This document shows positions 8,526 to 17,539 of a DNA stretch of 40,673 nucleotides, piece by piece. Numbering within the stretch: the first letter of the stretch is position 1; each line of letters begins with the position of its first letter. The notes under the pieces were generated by a model. The model ran no database searches, was not told where the DNA came from, and worked only from the letters and a program-made list of their open reading frames with translations. The stretch is taken from positions 1 through 40,673 of the forward strand of contig PHDM01000015.1 in NCBI GenBank assembly GCA_002840985.1, given 5' to 3'. The translations under genes and the position numbers were made by a program. This DNA is from Bacteroidetes bacterium HGW-Bacteroidetes-17 (GTDB taxonomy: Bacteria; Bacteroidota; Bacteroidia; Bacteroidales; GCA-2711565).

Positions 8526-9656
8526 TTAATTTATTTTAATTTCAGATCCATCGGATATTAGATTATATCCTTCGATGATTACTTTTTCGCCCACTGATAA
8601 TCCTTCAACAATCATGGTTTGATCCATAAAAGAAGCCCCTGTTTTTACATATCTTTTTTTGGAAATCAACAGAGAGTTGGCCTGTTCGGCAACATATAAG
8701 AAAGAGCCTTTTATATCCTGTTTTATAATGATGGATGGAACGACCAAAGTCGCGTCGGATGAAAAATCATTAATCCTGATCAGAGCCAATCCGTTTGGCT
8801 TTAACATTCCATTTTTATTATTGATTTGGAGCTGAATGCTTACCGTTCGGTTGTTTGGATTTATAATGTTCCCAATACGATGAATCGGAACTACCATATC
8901 AAGCTCAGGAAAGCTCGGGAAGCTTAATTCAACTTTATCCCCTTTGTGAACGGAAGGCAAATAAGATTCTGCCATATCAGCATTGATATTTAGTTTGGCA
9001 AGACTGACAAGTTCCATCATTTGCATCCCGGGGGTAGCTAATTCTCCTTCTTTTTGAATCACATTATCAATGATCCCATCAAAAGGAGCTTTGATAAACG
9101 CTAAATCTAATTGCGCTTTAATCGTTTCTAGCTTATCCTCCAAAGCTTCCTTGGTATTTTTAGCTGTCAAATAGTCGATTTCAGATCCAATATTTTGATC
9201 CCACAAATTCTTTTGCTTGGTGAAAATAGTGGTTGCTAGTTTTAATCCGGTGTTAATTTCATCCATGCTCTTTTCGATCATCGAGGTATTTAATTTGGCG
9301 AGTAATTTCCCTTCGTTAACATACTCACCTTCTTTCACATAAATATTCTTAATTTGTCCGGACATTTCAGGACTGATAAACGCGGCATTAACAGCTTCAA
9401 CATTACCATTAATTTCAATAAAGTGATTGAAAGATTCCGGTTTAAGCTCTTTAATGGTAACCAGACTTTTATAAGATTGGATACTTTTTGCATCCTGAGC
9501 GTTTTCAAGCTCTTTTTCCAATGCTTCAATTCTATTTTGAATTGTATTTAATTCTGTTTTTAAACTAGCAAGTTCAGCTTTTTTAGCCTCACTATCAGAT
9601 TTAGATCCACAACTGGCTAAACCCAACATCAGTACTGCAATAATTAATTTTTTCAT
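8526..9656 (-). CDS. Periplasmic adaptor (membrane fusion) lipoprotein of RND pump
   Basis: Links the RND permease to the TolC-like channel. The 376-aa protein begins with a lipoprotein signal, LMLGLASC, with C16 as the lipidated cysteine. An additional coiled-coil segment rich in K/E/L lies at about 24-60, then the standard adaptor order: lipoyl half (SPEMSGQIKNIYVKEGEYVN), alpha-helical hairpin (about 125-180), second lipoyl half (AFIKAPFDGIIDNVIQKEGE), beta-barrel and membrane-proximal domain ending GYNLISDGSEIKIN. Twelve bases downstream of the second tetR gene and 31 upstream of the permease. Confidence 0.92.
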   Translation of the reverse strand: MKKLIIAVLMLGLASCGSKSDSEAKKAELASLKTELNTIQNRIEALEKELENAQDAKSIQSYKSLVTIKELKPESFNHFIEINGNVEAVNAAFISPEMSGQIKNIYVKEGEYVNEGKLLAKLNTSMIEKSMDEINTGLKLATTIFTKQKNLWDQNIGSEIDYLTAKNTKEALEDKLETIKAQLDLAFIKAPFDGIIDNVIQKEGELATPGMQMMELVSLAKLNINADMAESYLPSVHKGDKVELSFPSFPELDMVVPIHRIGNIINPNNRTVSIQLQINNKNGMLKPNGLALIRINDFSSDATLVVPSIIIKQDIKGSFLYVAEQANSLLISKKRYVKTGASFMDQTMIVEGLSVGEKVIIEGYNLISDGSEIKIN

Positions 9657-9668
9657 TTGTTTATTTGT

Positions 9669-10283
9669 TTATTTTTTTAATTCCTGATTTAAAAATTCAT
9701 GTCCTTTTTCACTAACGATTCCATGAAGATGATATGAATACATTTCCATGATAAAATGAGGAGATGTGATTTCCTCAAAAGTAAAATTGTCACTTTCAAT
9801 AATGCTTTCGGATAAATGAATGATAATTTTCTTAACTACATTCACATCCAGGTTTTCGCGATAAAGTCCTTCATTGATCCCTTTTTCGATATTGGTTTCA
9901 AAAAAGGAAGTTAATTTGTCATTCCGGTTTTTACGAAAAACACTATATGTTTCCGGATAAAATTTTTGAAGGTCAAAAATCATATTTGAGGAATGGGATT
10001 TATGCATTTCAGTAAAAAATCGAACGACTGATAAAACTTCTTCGATGGCATTAAAGGAAGGATCTAGCATACTTTCAATTTTTTCTGAGTTTTCTTTAAA
10101 AGTCCCTGCAATAACCTTACTTATCAGTTCTTCTTTATCTTTCACAAAGCGGTAAAGTGTCTTCTTTGAAATCCCCAGGCTAGTTGAAATATCATCCATT
10201 GAAACACTTCTGATACCATAAATGCTAAAAAGCTCTAGGGACTTTTTTAAGATACTTTCTTCCTTTCCACTACAACACAACAT
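9669..10283 (-). CDS. TetR/AcrR family regulator, second of two in the efflux operon
   Basis: 204-aa regulator with an N-terminal TetR helix-turn-helix: ILKKSLELFSIYGIRSVSMD then ISTSLGISKKTLYRFVKDKEEL. The C-terminal ligand domain shares a distinctive segment with the other TetR protein of the operon (here KFYPETYSVFRKNRNDK and EGLYRENL; there KYYPELYQQHFEIRKN and QGFYRQDL), so the two are paralogues. It lies between tolC (19 bases upstream) and the adaptor gene (12 bases downstream), an unusual interior position for a regulator. It probably represses the operon or part of it; the ligand is unknown. Confidence 0.88.
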   Translation of the reverse strand: MLCCSGKEESILKKSLELFSIYGIRSVSMDDISTSLGISKKTLYRFVKDKEELISKVIAGTFKENSEKIESMLDPSFNAIEEVLSVVRFFTEMHKSHSSNMIFDLQKFYPETYSVFRKNRNDKLTSFFETNIEKGINEGLYRENLDVNVVKKIIIHLSESIIESDNFTFEEITSPHFIMEMYSYHLHGIVSEKGHEFLNQELKK

Positions 10284-10302
10284 GCCAAATCTGTTTAAAA
10301 AT

Positions 10303-11694
10303 TTATTCAGTAAATAATTTCTCCAGAGCTATCTTCGCATTAACCAGCTCCAGGATTGCATTATTATGTTCTGATTCAGCTGCTAAATACTGATTATAGG
10401 CCTGTAATAAATCCATGTTTGATGAAATACCTTCCGAAAACTTCAAGCTGGTATTTTGATATATTTTTTTAGCCAAAATCAAACTGGTTTTTTTATTATC
10501 CAGAATAAGTAAGGCATTTTTAAAATTGGTTTTTGTATTCTTTTCTTCAATAGTAAGGCTTTCCTGTAATTGTAATCCCATTTCGTTGACTTTCTGAAGA
10601 TTTAGTTTTGCTTGCTGAACTTTGGAACCTCGTGAGCCGCTACTAAAAATCGGGATATCCATTTGTATACCCCAAACCGTTGTTGGAAACCAGCGTTCAC
10701 CACCAGAAAAGAAGTTGTATTTATCCCGCATCGCGTTGGTTTGCGCAGTGAAAAAACCTGAGATTGAAGGTAAATAAGTCGATTGTTCGTTTTTAAGTGA
10801 TAATCGGGATAAGTCTTTCTGGTTCTGTAATATTTTATAATCAATATGATGATTATAATCGAAAGGTGCAATTAATAAGTCGGTTTCGGAATATTTAGAT
10901 AAAAGACTTTCTATCTGATCACTTAAATAAATTGGTTCATTAATGTCAAAACCCATTAAAAGCTTTAAATAATATCGTGAAAGAATGATTTGATTGTTTA
11001 CATAAACGAGGGTAGTTTCAAGATCCTTAACCATCAAGTTTAACTGATCTACGTTCAGTTCTTCAACAAATCCTTGTTTATAAATTTCGGCAGTTTCAAC
11101 AGCCATATTTTTTAAGCTATTTAAAGTGCTGTCAAGGACAATTTTATTTTGTTCAGTTGTAAGTACCAGAAAATAGGCTTTTGATATTTGCTCTTTTGTG
11201 TCAATGTTGTTTTTTGCAAGTTGAACTTTTGACTGTTCCAAATATGCTTTTGCCGCTTGCAAACCTACAAGATATGAACCATTAAAAATGAGTTGGGCTA
11301 CAGATAATTCTGCAGATGCATTGTATTTAGTACCAAATTGAGCTGGGAAAAAGGTGGCATCACCTAAAGGATTTATCGGTGTCAATCCAAAATCATCTTC
11401 ATTGACTTTATGTATGATTGGGGAAAGAAAATCCGGCATCAGGGTAGTAGGGATATTAATGTAATTTGTATTGGTAATTTTCCCATTTACCTGTGGCAAA
11501 CCAATGGCAGTCGTTTCCCTAACTTTTTGACGTGCCAATTCAACATCAGTTTGAGCATTTTTCACATTATGGTTATTCTTTAATGCAAATTCAATGGCTT
11601 CACTGAGCGAAAAGGAAGACTTATCTTGTGAGTAAGCTATATCCCAAAATGAAATTAAAGCAACAATAAGTGCTGTTAAGCTAATATTTCTCAT
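10303..11694 (-). CDS. TolC-family outer-membrane efflux protein
   Basis: Outer-membrane channel with a long periplasmic alpha-barrel, forming the exit duct for the RND pump encoded downstream. The 463-aa protein starts with a signal peptide (hydrophobic core ISLTALIVALISF, cleavage near AYSQD). It shows two repeats of the OEP pattern: SEAIEFALKNNHNVKNAQTD with RETTAIGLPQVNG, and the second-half counterpart STYLPSISGFFTAQ with FSSGSRGSKVQQAKLNL. The C-terminal helix contains SEGISSNMDLLQAYNQYL. It begins only 6 bases after the first tetR gene, so the two are co-transcribed. Confidence 0.92.
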   Translation of the reverse strand: MRNISLTALIVALISFWDIAYSQDKSSFSLSEAIEFALKNNHNVKNAQTDVELARQKVRETTAIGLPQVNGKITNTNYINIPTTLMPDFLSPIIHKVNEDDFGLTPINPLGDATFFPAQFGTKYNASAELSVAQLIFNGSYLVGLQAAKAYLEQSKVQLAKNNIDTKEQISKAYFLVLTTEQNKIVLDSTLNSLKNMAVETAEIYKQGFVEELNVDQLNLMVKDLETTLVYVNNQIILSRYYLKLLMGFDINEPIYLSDQIESLLSKYSETDLLIAPFDYNHHIDYKILQNQKDLSRLSLKNEQSTYLPSISGFFTAQTNAMRDKYNFFSGGERWFPTTVWGIQMDIPIFSSGSRGSKVQQAKLNLQKVNEMGLQLQESLTIEEKNTKTNFKNALLILDNKKTSLILAKKIYQNTSLKFSEGISSNMDLLQAYNQYLAAESEHNNAILELVNAKIALEKLFTE

Positions 11695-11700
11695 TTGTTT

Positions 11701-12324
11701 TTAAATTGATTGTGTATTTAGTGATTTAATTTTCTCTTCGTAATATTGAAGACCTTTACTATTGGCTATTCCCCTGATAAGGTGATCAAACATGAAATTG
11801 AATAAGGTGTCATATGAAAATTTTTCGGGAGGGAAAAATTCAGGATTGTGCAGGTCAATTAACCGGCTTATGAACAATCGGGCAACCAACTCGATACTTA
11901 AGTCCTGACGATAAAAACCTTGGTCAATACCTTTGGTTAAATTTATTTTGATTTTATCAAATACAAAGTTTTTCCTAATTTCAAAATGCTGTTGATAAAG
12001 CTCAGGGTAATATTTATTCAACTCATAAGTTAAAGATGGATAAACGTCTTTAAATCGCAAGGCCACCTCTTTGCCAACAGTTAATAAGATGTCGATTGCA
12101 TTAACTCCCTCAAAATTATATTCATCAAAAATTGACTTGAATCGTTCTCTTTCAAATTCTAACAGCTTAACAACAAAATCATTCTTGCTCTTAACATGTT
12201 TATTAAAATCAGTTTTTGAAACAGCCAGCTTTGATCTTATTTCATTAAGTGACATCCTGCGAATGCCATATGTAAAAGAAAGATCACGTGCCTTTTCCAT
12301 TATTTCTTGTAAGCTTTGATCCAT
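11701..12324 (-). CDS. TetR/AcrR family regulator heading the efflux operon
   Basis: 207-aa protein with an N-terminal helix-turn-helix (EIMEKARDLSFTYGIRRMSL, then IRSKLAVSKTDFNKHVKSK) and an all-helical ligand domain. The recognition helix departs from the usual KGTLYxYF form (KTDFNKHV). It is the first gene of the five-gene leftward operon, 6 bases before tolC, and lies directly downstream of a promoter overlapped by inverted and direct repeats (12370-12408). Autorepression of the whole pump operon is the natural inference. Paralogous to the TetR protein at 9669-10283. Confidence 0.88.
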   Translation of the reverse strand: MDQSLQEIMEKARDLSFTYGIRRMSLNEIRSKLAVSKTDFNKHVKSKNDFVVKLLEFERERFKSIFDEYNFEGVNAIDILLTVGKEVALRFKDVYPSLTYELNKYYPELYQQHFEIRKNFVFDKIKINLTKGIDQGFYRQDLSIELVARLFISRLIDLHNPEFFPPEKFSYDTLFNFMFDHLIRGIANSKGLQYYEEKIKSLNTQSI

Positions 12325-12346
12325 TGTTTTTGGATTAAAATTTCGG

Positions 12347-12379
12347 CAAATATAAACAAATTATTAAATTGGAAACAAA
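12347..12379 (-). promoter_or_regulatory. Promoter of the efflux operon
   Basis: On the minus strand TTTG (12379-12376), 21 bases, then TATATTTG (12354-12347), a full match to the Bacteroidota consensus. The expected start is within about 20 bases of the first tetR ATG. Confidence 0.55.
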
Positions 12380-12408
12380 AAAATAGTTAAAAGTTTCCCA
12401 AGTTTCCA
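12370..12408. promoter_or_regulatory. Candidate TetR operator: inverted and direct repeats over the -33 element
   Basis: TGGAAAC at 12370-12376 and GTTTCCA at 12402-12408 are a perfect 7-base inverted pair 25 bases apart. The right side also holds a 9-base direct repeat, AAGTTTCCC-AAGTTTCCA (12391-12408). The left arm touches the -33 element of the leftward promoter. The position suits a repressor site for one of the two TetR proteins; binding is inference. Confidence 0.4.
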
Positions 12409-12538
12409 TATTTATCTTACTTGGTTCATTAGTTCTCATTAATTGTGATGATCAGGATGCCAAATTATATTCATAGATTAAACTTTGAAGGTTATCGATA
12501 TGTTATTAGGAAGGCTGATTTTTATTCGTAAAAAATAA

Positions 12539-12546
12539 TATATTTG
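12539..12546 (+). promoter_or_regulatory. -7 element of the first DAACS symporter gene
   Basis: TATATTTG matches TAnnTTTG and lies 40 bases before the ATG. The surrounding AATATATTTGCATC recurs identically before the second symporter gene (16172-16185), so the element was duplicated with its gene. Confidence 0.5.
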
Positions 12547-12586
12547 CATCGCTCACGAAAATGGCTGTTATTAATATTACCTTGTT

Positions 12587-13882
12587 ATGAAAAAGAAAAT
12601 CCCTCTCTGGTTAAAAATTATAATTGGAATGATTCTCGGTGTAGTCTGGGGACTTATTGCTGTAAATCTAGGATTAGAAAAATTTACTTCCGATTGGATT
12701 AAGCCCTGGGGTACAATTTTTATAAAGCTATTAAAATTAATTGCCGTTCCCCTCATTTTTATTTCACTTGTGAAAGGGGTAACCAGTATTACGGATGTCT
12801 CTAAACTTACGCGAATCGGAATTAAAACATTGACTCTTTATATGGTGTCAACCATCATTTCTGTTGCATTTGGTTTGTTCCTCGTTAATACACTAAAGCC
12901 AGGTGATACTTTTCCAGAGCAAAAGCGTAAGGAATTTCAAATGATGTACGAGCAGAATATTAAGGAAAAAGAACAGATGGCAAATGATGTCAAAGATCGA
13001 TCCCCACTTTACATCATTGAAGACATTGTCCCGGATAATATTTTTAAAGCTGCCTCGGATAATACTAAAATGCTCCAGGTCATATTCTTCTCAATTTTAT
13101 TCGCAGTTGCGATGCTCCTTCTTGATAGTCAGAAGGTATTGTCGGTAAAAAATTTATTTGATAGTTTGAATGAAATTATTATTAAGATTGTCGACATCAT
13201 CATGAAGTTTGCGCCAATAGGTGTTTTTGCATTACTGGCAGCCTTAATTTCAGATTTCTCTGCCGATGCCGGATTATTCTGGGCACTTGGTAAATATGCC
13301 ATGCTGGTCAGTTTTGGGCTTATTGGCTTATTGTTTGTTTTATACCCACCCATGATTTTACTCTTTACAAAAGTTAAATTAAAAACCGTTTTCCGTGCCC
13401 TTTTACCAACTCAAATGGTTGCTTTTTCAACGAGTTCGAGCAATGCCTCTCTACCAGTAAATATGCGTCAGTGCAATAAAGAATTGGGTGTTTCAGAAAG
13501 TGTCGCGAATTTTGTGCTTCCGATAGGTGCCACCGTGAATATGAATGGAACATCATTTTATCAGGCAATTTCTGCTGTTTTCATCGCACAGGTATTTGGT
13601 TTGGAATTAACACTGATGCAACAATTAACAATCGTGCTTACTGCTACCCTTGCTGCCATCGGAACACCAGGTGTTCCAGGCGGTGGAATCATCATGATGG
13701 TGATCGTTTTAGGGGCAGCCGGAATCCCGGCAGAAGGACTTGCGCTTATTCTTGGAATTGACCGCCCGTTAGATATGATCCGTACGGCGGTGAATGTATC
13801 TGGAGATGCTATTGTTGCTGTTGTCATTGCACATAGCGAAAATGAACTTGATTATTCTGTGCAAAAGGACTATTCTTCTTAA
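12587..13882 (+). CDS. Dicarboxylate/amino acid:cation symporter (DAACS), copy A1
   Basis: Secondary uptake of glutamate/aspartate or C4-dicarboxylates with Na+ or H+; elevator-type inner-membrane trimer. The 431-aa protein carries the family landmarks: serine-rich hairpin FSTSSSNASLP, NMNGTSFYQ (the NMDGT motif with Asn for Asp), tip hairpin GTPGVPGGGIIM, and GIDRPLDMIRTAVNVSGDAI with the substrate-binding aspartate region. Nearly the same sequence as the copy at 16224, from the shared start KKIPLWLKIIIGMILGV onward, and 3637 bases from it at both start and stop. The NMDGT change is shared by both copies. Glutamate/aspartate is the likelier substrate; sequence alone does not settle it. Confidence 0.9.
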   Translation: MKKKIPLWLKIIIGMILGVVWGLIAVNLGLEKFTSDWIKPWGTIFIKLLKLIAVPLIFISLVKGVTSITDVSKLTRIGIKTLTLYMVSTIISVAFGLFLVNTLKPGDTFPEQKRKEFQMMYEQNIKEKEQMANDVKDRSPLYIIEDIVPDNIFKAASDNTKMLQVIFFSILFAVAMLLLDSQKVLSVKNLFDSLNEIIIKIVDIIMKFAPIGVFALLAALISDFSADAGLFWALGKYAMLVSFGLIGLLFVLYPPMILLFTKVKLKTVFRALLPTQMVAFSTSSSNASLPVNMRQCNKELGVSESVANFVLPIGATVNMNGTSFYQAISAVFIAQVFGLELTLMQQLTIVLTATLAAIGTPGVPGGGIIMMVIVLGAAGIPAEGLALILGIDRPLDMIRTAVNVSGDAIVAVVIAHSENELDYSVQKDYSS

Positions 13883-13902
13883 AATAATATAACTTGATTA
13901 TT

Positions 13903-14262
13903 CTGTGGGAAAAATTACAGATTTTGGGAAAATTATATGAGGAATGGTTCTTGGTTTAATTAGGGTACCAATTGTTACTGTATATTCTGAGAAAAATTTA
14001 ACCTTGATTGTCGATAATTTTTGATCAATATTCTTGAAGGTGTTAAAATGATTGTTGTACCATTGATCTTTAGGTTATCGTTACAGCGAATTTCAAGGCC
14101 AATTGAGACATTAATACTTTCAATGATTAGCATGAAAACTATTGGATATTGCATTGTCACAAAATTTTATCAGAACTTTGTATTGATACACCGTTGAGTC
14201 TGAAAATGCTTTTCCTTCCGAAAAGAAAGCTATGTTTCAATAAAAAAGGGAGAAACCCTTTG
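13903..14262 (+). pseudogene. Decayed copy of a DAACS symporter gene (N-terminal third)
   Basis: Starting 20 bases after the stop of copy A1, this stretch aligns in order with the start of the intact symporter gene at 17540. Examples are ATGGTTCTTGGTTTAATT at 13944 against ATGGTTCTAGGTTTAATT at 17582, GCATGAAAACTAT at 14130 against 17772, and CCGAAAAGAAAGC at 14218 against 17871. The offsets (3638, 3642, 3653) are nearly constant, as for copies A1 and A2 (3637). The start codon is CTG, and substitutions, small indels and in-frame stops destroy the frame; similarity fades near 14262. Nothing clear was seen from there to the end of gltS at 14412. Confidence 0.8.
14240..14261 (-). terminator. 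Possible terminator for the gltS-type gene
   Basis: On the minus strand AAAGGG-TTTCT-CCCTTT followed by a run of T. It lies about 150 bases beyond the stop of the leftward symporter gene and inside the decayed symporter copy. The stem is only 6 bp, so support is modest. Confidence 0.35.
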
Positions 14263-14411
14263 AAGAGATAAAAAAACCCCAGATAATTTTATCAGATATT
14301 TTCACGTCAGATTATCCTCTGAATATTTCTTGCAAAGAGTCATATATGTGTTACAAAAATCGTCACCATAGCAAAGATCTTTATACCATTGATTAACGAA
14401 TTGTCCCTTTT

Positions 14412-15758
14412 TTACTTTTTTCTTTTAATTATCCATGACATCTTTTTAGCAAGGATTAGAATAAGTACAGCCATTAACAATAATGCTGAAAGAAACCATG
14501 CCCCATATCCGTTTACAAATAAAATAGGAGCAAATGTAATAATCAATATTTCTACGGGTGCTATTGGCAAATATGCAAGAGCATAGTCATCCAGTGTTTT
14601 ACTCTTCATCTTGGGGTCCACGATCCGAAGCAAAGCGATTCCCATTGCCATTGTACCGGTCCACCATCCCCATGCAAAGATTGACCTTTCAAACCAATAG
14701 TTTTTAAGTAATCTCCTGCCAAGGAAAAATGAAACCGACCAGGCCAGTATTGATCCAAAGATTAACAGTATTATCAGAGGGACCGCATACTTTACAACAA
14801 TGCTTAATTTGATCGAAGCAACACCAAAAGCAACCAACAAATCTGTGAATGTCCCGCTTAATCTGGAAACCTGATTCGGGCAAATATAATCTGTAATATT
14901 AAACCTATCAGATATTTTTTTAAAAATTAACCCTATGATGAATGCGCATGAAAAGACCGGTAATTCCAATTTTGGAGCATAACTTTTCACTCCCTGACTT
15001 ACTAAATAGCCAATAAAGGCAATAAGAAAAACCATTGCAAGGTGAAATGCTAGCGAATCAATTGAAATAGAAGAGGTGGTGCTCATTCCGGCATCTTCTC
15101 TTTTTTCTTTTGGAATAAGTCCTGTTCTTAAATCATCCGGAAGTTCTGAGAAATCTTTGATAAATTCGGTATCTCCTTTTTTTGCAGCCCTCTTCACCAG
15201 TACCAGTCCACCTACTATAGCGAGTATTATTCCTACAGTTGCTGTTGTCATTGCTAAACTTCTTGCTTCATCCCAGCCAAGACCCTCAAATGCTGCTCCC
15301 ATTGCTGCTGCTGTGCCGTGTCCGCCATAAAAACCTGTAGGTAGCATAATTCCAAATGCTGCGTTAAGATTTGGCCAAATTATGTTCAATACAAATAACC
15401 CAAAGAATCCTGCAATTGACCATTGAAGCAACATTCCCAACTGGGCATAAGCCCATATAGATCCCACCCTTCCTCTCACTTCTTTGAAAGTAAATTTAGG
15501 GGATGAGAGAGGAAGTGACGCAAAAACAAGGGCAATTAATATGGCTGAGTATGTACCAAGATAATTGGAAAAAGGGAGTACTCCAATGCCATTGGGTCCG
15601 AGGGCTAGTCCTAGAAATCCTGCAATAAGGCTTGGTGGAATGAATAATTGTTGAACAAATTTAACTTTTACACGAATAAGTTTCCCCATTAAGAGTAGGC
15701 CGAAGATAATCCCAAAGTCGGTGAAAAGAGACCAAGGATCATAAATTGAAGGATTCAT
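14412..15758 (-). CDS. gltS: GltS-type sodium/glutamate symporter
   Basis: Na+-coupled glutamate uptake (ESS family), inner membrane. The 448-aa protein has about ten or more hydrophobic segments and the family's re-entrant glycine-rich signature GFYGGHGTAAAMG (near residues 140-155). A second-half counterpart includes FACWTG-like FAWGWWTGTMAMGIALLR. It is unrelated in sequence to the DAACS symporters on either side and points against them, so it interrupts the duplicated array. It is somewhat longer than E. coli GltS, mostly through a hydrophilic central loop (KRAAKKGDTEFIKD to KREDAGM). Substrate could be another acidic amino acid; family membership is firm. Confidence 0.85.
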   Translation of the reverse strand: MNPSIYDPWSLFTDFGIIFGLLLMGKLIRVKVKFVQQLFIPPSLIAGFLGLALGPNGIGVLPFSNYLGTYSAILIALVFASLPLSSPKFTFKEVRGRVGSIWAYAQLGMLLQWSIAGFFGLFVLNIIWPNLNAAFGIMLPTGFYGGHGTAAAMGAAFEGLGWDEARSLAMTTATVGIILAIVGGLVLVKRAAKKGDTEFIKDFSELPDDLRTGLIPKEKREDAGMSTTSSISIDSLAFHLAMVFLIAFIGYLVSQGVKSYAPKLELPVFSCAFIIGLIFKKISDRFNITDYICPNQVSRLSGTFTDLLVAFGVASIKLSIVVKYAVPLIILLIFGSILAWSVSFFLGRRLLKNYWFERSIFAWGWWTGTMAMGIALLRIVDPKMKSKTLDDYALAYLPIAPVEILIITFAPILFVNGYGAWFLSALLLMAVLILILAKKMSWIIKRKK

Positions 15759-15850
15759 AGGCTGGTTTTATTTAAAATTGTAGGTTAGTTTGTTTGAAAT
15801 AACAGATAGGTTTAATATAAAAACATAGATTATTCTTTTTTTTCAGAAAC

Positions 15851-15858
15851 CAAATTTA
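15851..15858 (-). promoter_or_regulatory. Possible -7 element of the gltS-type gene
   Basis: TAAATTTG on the minus strand matches TAnnTTTG, about 93 bases before the ATG. No -33 element was found at a normal distance. The rest of the 465-base gap 15759-16223 holds only the promoter of the second symporter gene at its right end. Confidence 0.3.
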
Positions 15859-16149
15859 CTCGTTTTTACTTTCCAGTATAAATTTTACCAAAAAATAAAT
15901 ACCCTTGGCTAATCTGGATATTATCTGATATTGTGATGTAATCGTAACTCTTCATACTTGTGTGGAATTATAAATACAAGAGTGGAAGTTGGCTTCTGTA
16001 TTATTTGATTTACCCTCATTTCCTTATGCAGTCGTTGTTAAGATTCTATTTCTGATAGGAATACATGTTTTACCTAATGAAAATTCGAACACATTCTTGG
16101 ATTAGACAAGTATTCAGAAGCATTCTAAATTTTCACAGGGGGTGATTAA

Positions 16150-16181
16150 TTGTCGATCCAATTAATAAAACAATATATTTG
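16150..16181 (+). promoter_or_regulatory. Promoter of the second DAACS symporter gene pair
   Basis: TTG at 16150-16152, 21 bases, then TATATTTG at 16174-16181. The -7 region (AATATATTTGCATC) is identical to that before copy A1. Confidence 0.55.
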
Positions 16182-16223
16182 CATCTTTCGGTTTAAGAAT
16201 TTACGAATAAAAATGTCTGCATT

Positions 16224-17519
16224 ATGAGAAAAAAAATCCCACTATGGTTAAAAATTATTATTGGTATGATCCTCGGAGTTATTTGGGGGCTTATTGCAGT
16301 TAATCTTGGACTAGAAAAACTTACTTCTGATTGGATCAAACCTTGGGGAACCATTTTTATTAAATTATTGAAATTAATCGCGGTTCCTTTAATTTTTATT
16401 TCTCTTGTGAAAGGGGTTACCAGCATAACTGATATATCCAAACTTTCACGAATCGGCATCAAAACGATCTCTCTTTATTTGGTTTCAACCGTAATATCAA
16501 TCATCATTGGTTTGGTTTTGGTCAACGCACTGAAACCAGGAAGTACATTCCCTGAAGAAAAGCGAAAAGAGATGCAGGCTCAGTATGAGCAAACAGTTAA
16601 AGATAAACAATTACAGGCTGCTGAAGTTAAAGATCGTTCACCTCTTTATATTATCGAGGAAATGGTTCCTGATAATATATTTCTAGCTATGAGTAACAAT
16701 ACCAAGATGTTGCAGGTGATATTTTTCTCAATATTATTTGCAATTTCTATGATCCTTTTAGAAAGCTCAAAGGTTTTAGCCGTTAAAAATTTGTTTGACA
16801 GCTTAAACGATATTGTCTTGAAAATTGTTGACATTATCATGAAATTTGCCCCCATTGGCGTATTTGCATTACTAGCCTCATTAGTCACAGATTTTTCGGG
16901 CGATGCAGATTTGTTTCTGGCACTTGGTAAATATGCATTACTTGTTTGTTTGGGGCTTGTAGGATTAATTCTATTCTTGTATCCGCCTTTCATTTTATTA
17001 TTTACTAAGATTAAGCTTAAAACGTTTTTTAAAGCACTTTTTCCTGTTCAAATGGTAGCGTTTTCAACCAGCTCAAGTGCTGCAACATTACCTGTTACTT
17101 TACGTCAATGTACAAAAGAATTAGGGGTATCAGAAGGTGTTGCAAATTTTGTATTACCGGTTGGGGTAACTATCAATATGAACGGAACTTCTTTTTATCA
17201 ATGTATTTCAGCGATTTTTATTGCTCAGGTTTTCGGTTTAGAGTTAACACTCATGCAACAATTAACGATCGTCCTTACCGCAACGCTTGCTTCGATTGGT
17301 ACTCCTGGAGTTCCAGGAGGTGGTATTATCATGATGGTAATCGTTTTAAGTGCGTCAGGTATTCCGGCTGAAGGTTTGGCTTTAATTTTAGGGATTGATC
17401 GTCCGTTAGACATGATTCGAACTGCAGTTAATGTGACTGGCGATTCGGCTGTAGCAGCAATCGTGGCACACAGTGAAAATGAATTGGATTATAGTGTTCA
17501 AAAAAACTATACTTCTTAA
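16224..17519 (+). CDS. Dicarboxylate/amino acid:cation symporter (DAACS), copy A2
   Basis: 431 aa, same length and near-identical layout to copy A1: FSTSSSAATLPV hairpin, NMNGTSFYQ, GTPGVPGGGIIM tip and GIDRPLDMIRTAVNVTGDSA, ending HSENELDYSVQKNYTS against HSENELDYSVQKDYSS in A1. Differences cluster in the hydrophilic stretch after residue 108 and in helix 4. It begins 43 bases after its own -7 element and is followed after 20 bases by a third, more distant symporter, so the last two form an operon. Probable import of glutamate/aspartate with Na+ or H+. Confidence 0.9.
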   Translation: MRKKIPLWLKIIIGMILGVIWGLIAVNLGLEKLTSDWIKPWGTIFIKLLKLIAVPLIFISLVKGVTSITDISKLSRIGIKTISLYLVSTVISIIIGLVLVNALKPGSTFPEEKRKEMQAQYEQTVKDKQLQAAEVKDRSPLYIIEEMVPDNIFLAMSNNTKMLQVIFFSILFAISMILLESSKVLAVKNLFDSLNDIVLKIVDIIMKFAPIGVFALLASLVTDFSGDADLFLALGKYALLVCLGLVGLILFLYPPFILLFTKIKLKTFFKALFPVQMVAFSTSSSAATLPVTLRQCTKELGVSEGVANFVLPVGVTINMNGTSFYQCISAIFIAQVFGLELTLMQQLTIVLTATLASIGTPGVPGGGIIMMVIVLSASGIPAEGLALILGIDRPLDMIRTAVNVTGDSAVAAIVAHSENELDYSVQKNYTS

Positions 17520-17539
17520 AATAATAAAACTGGATTGAT

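Noticed and set aside
13975-14160. 61-aa minus-strand frame
   Set aside because: It is antisense to the decayed symporter copy and explained by it.
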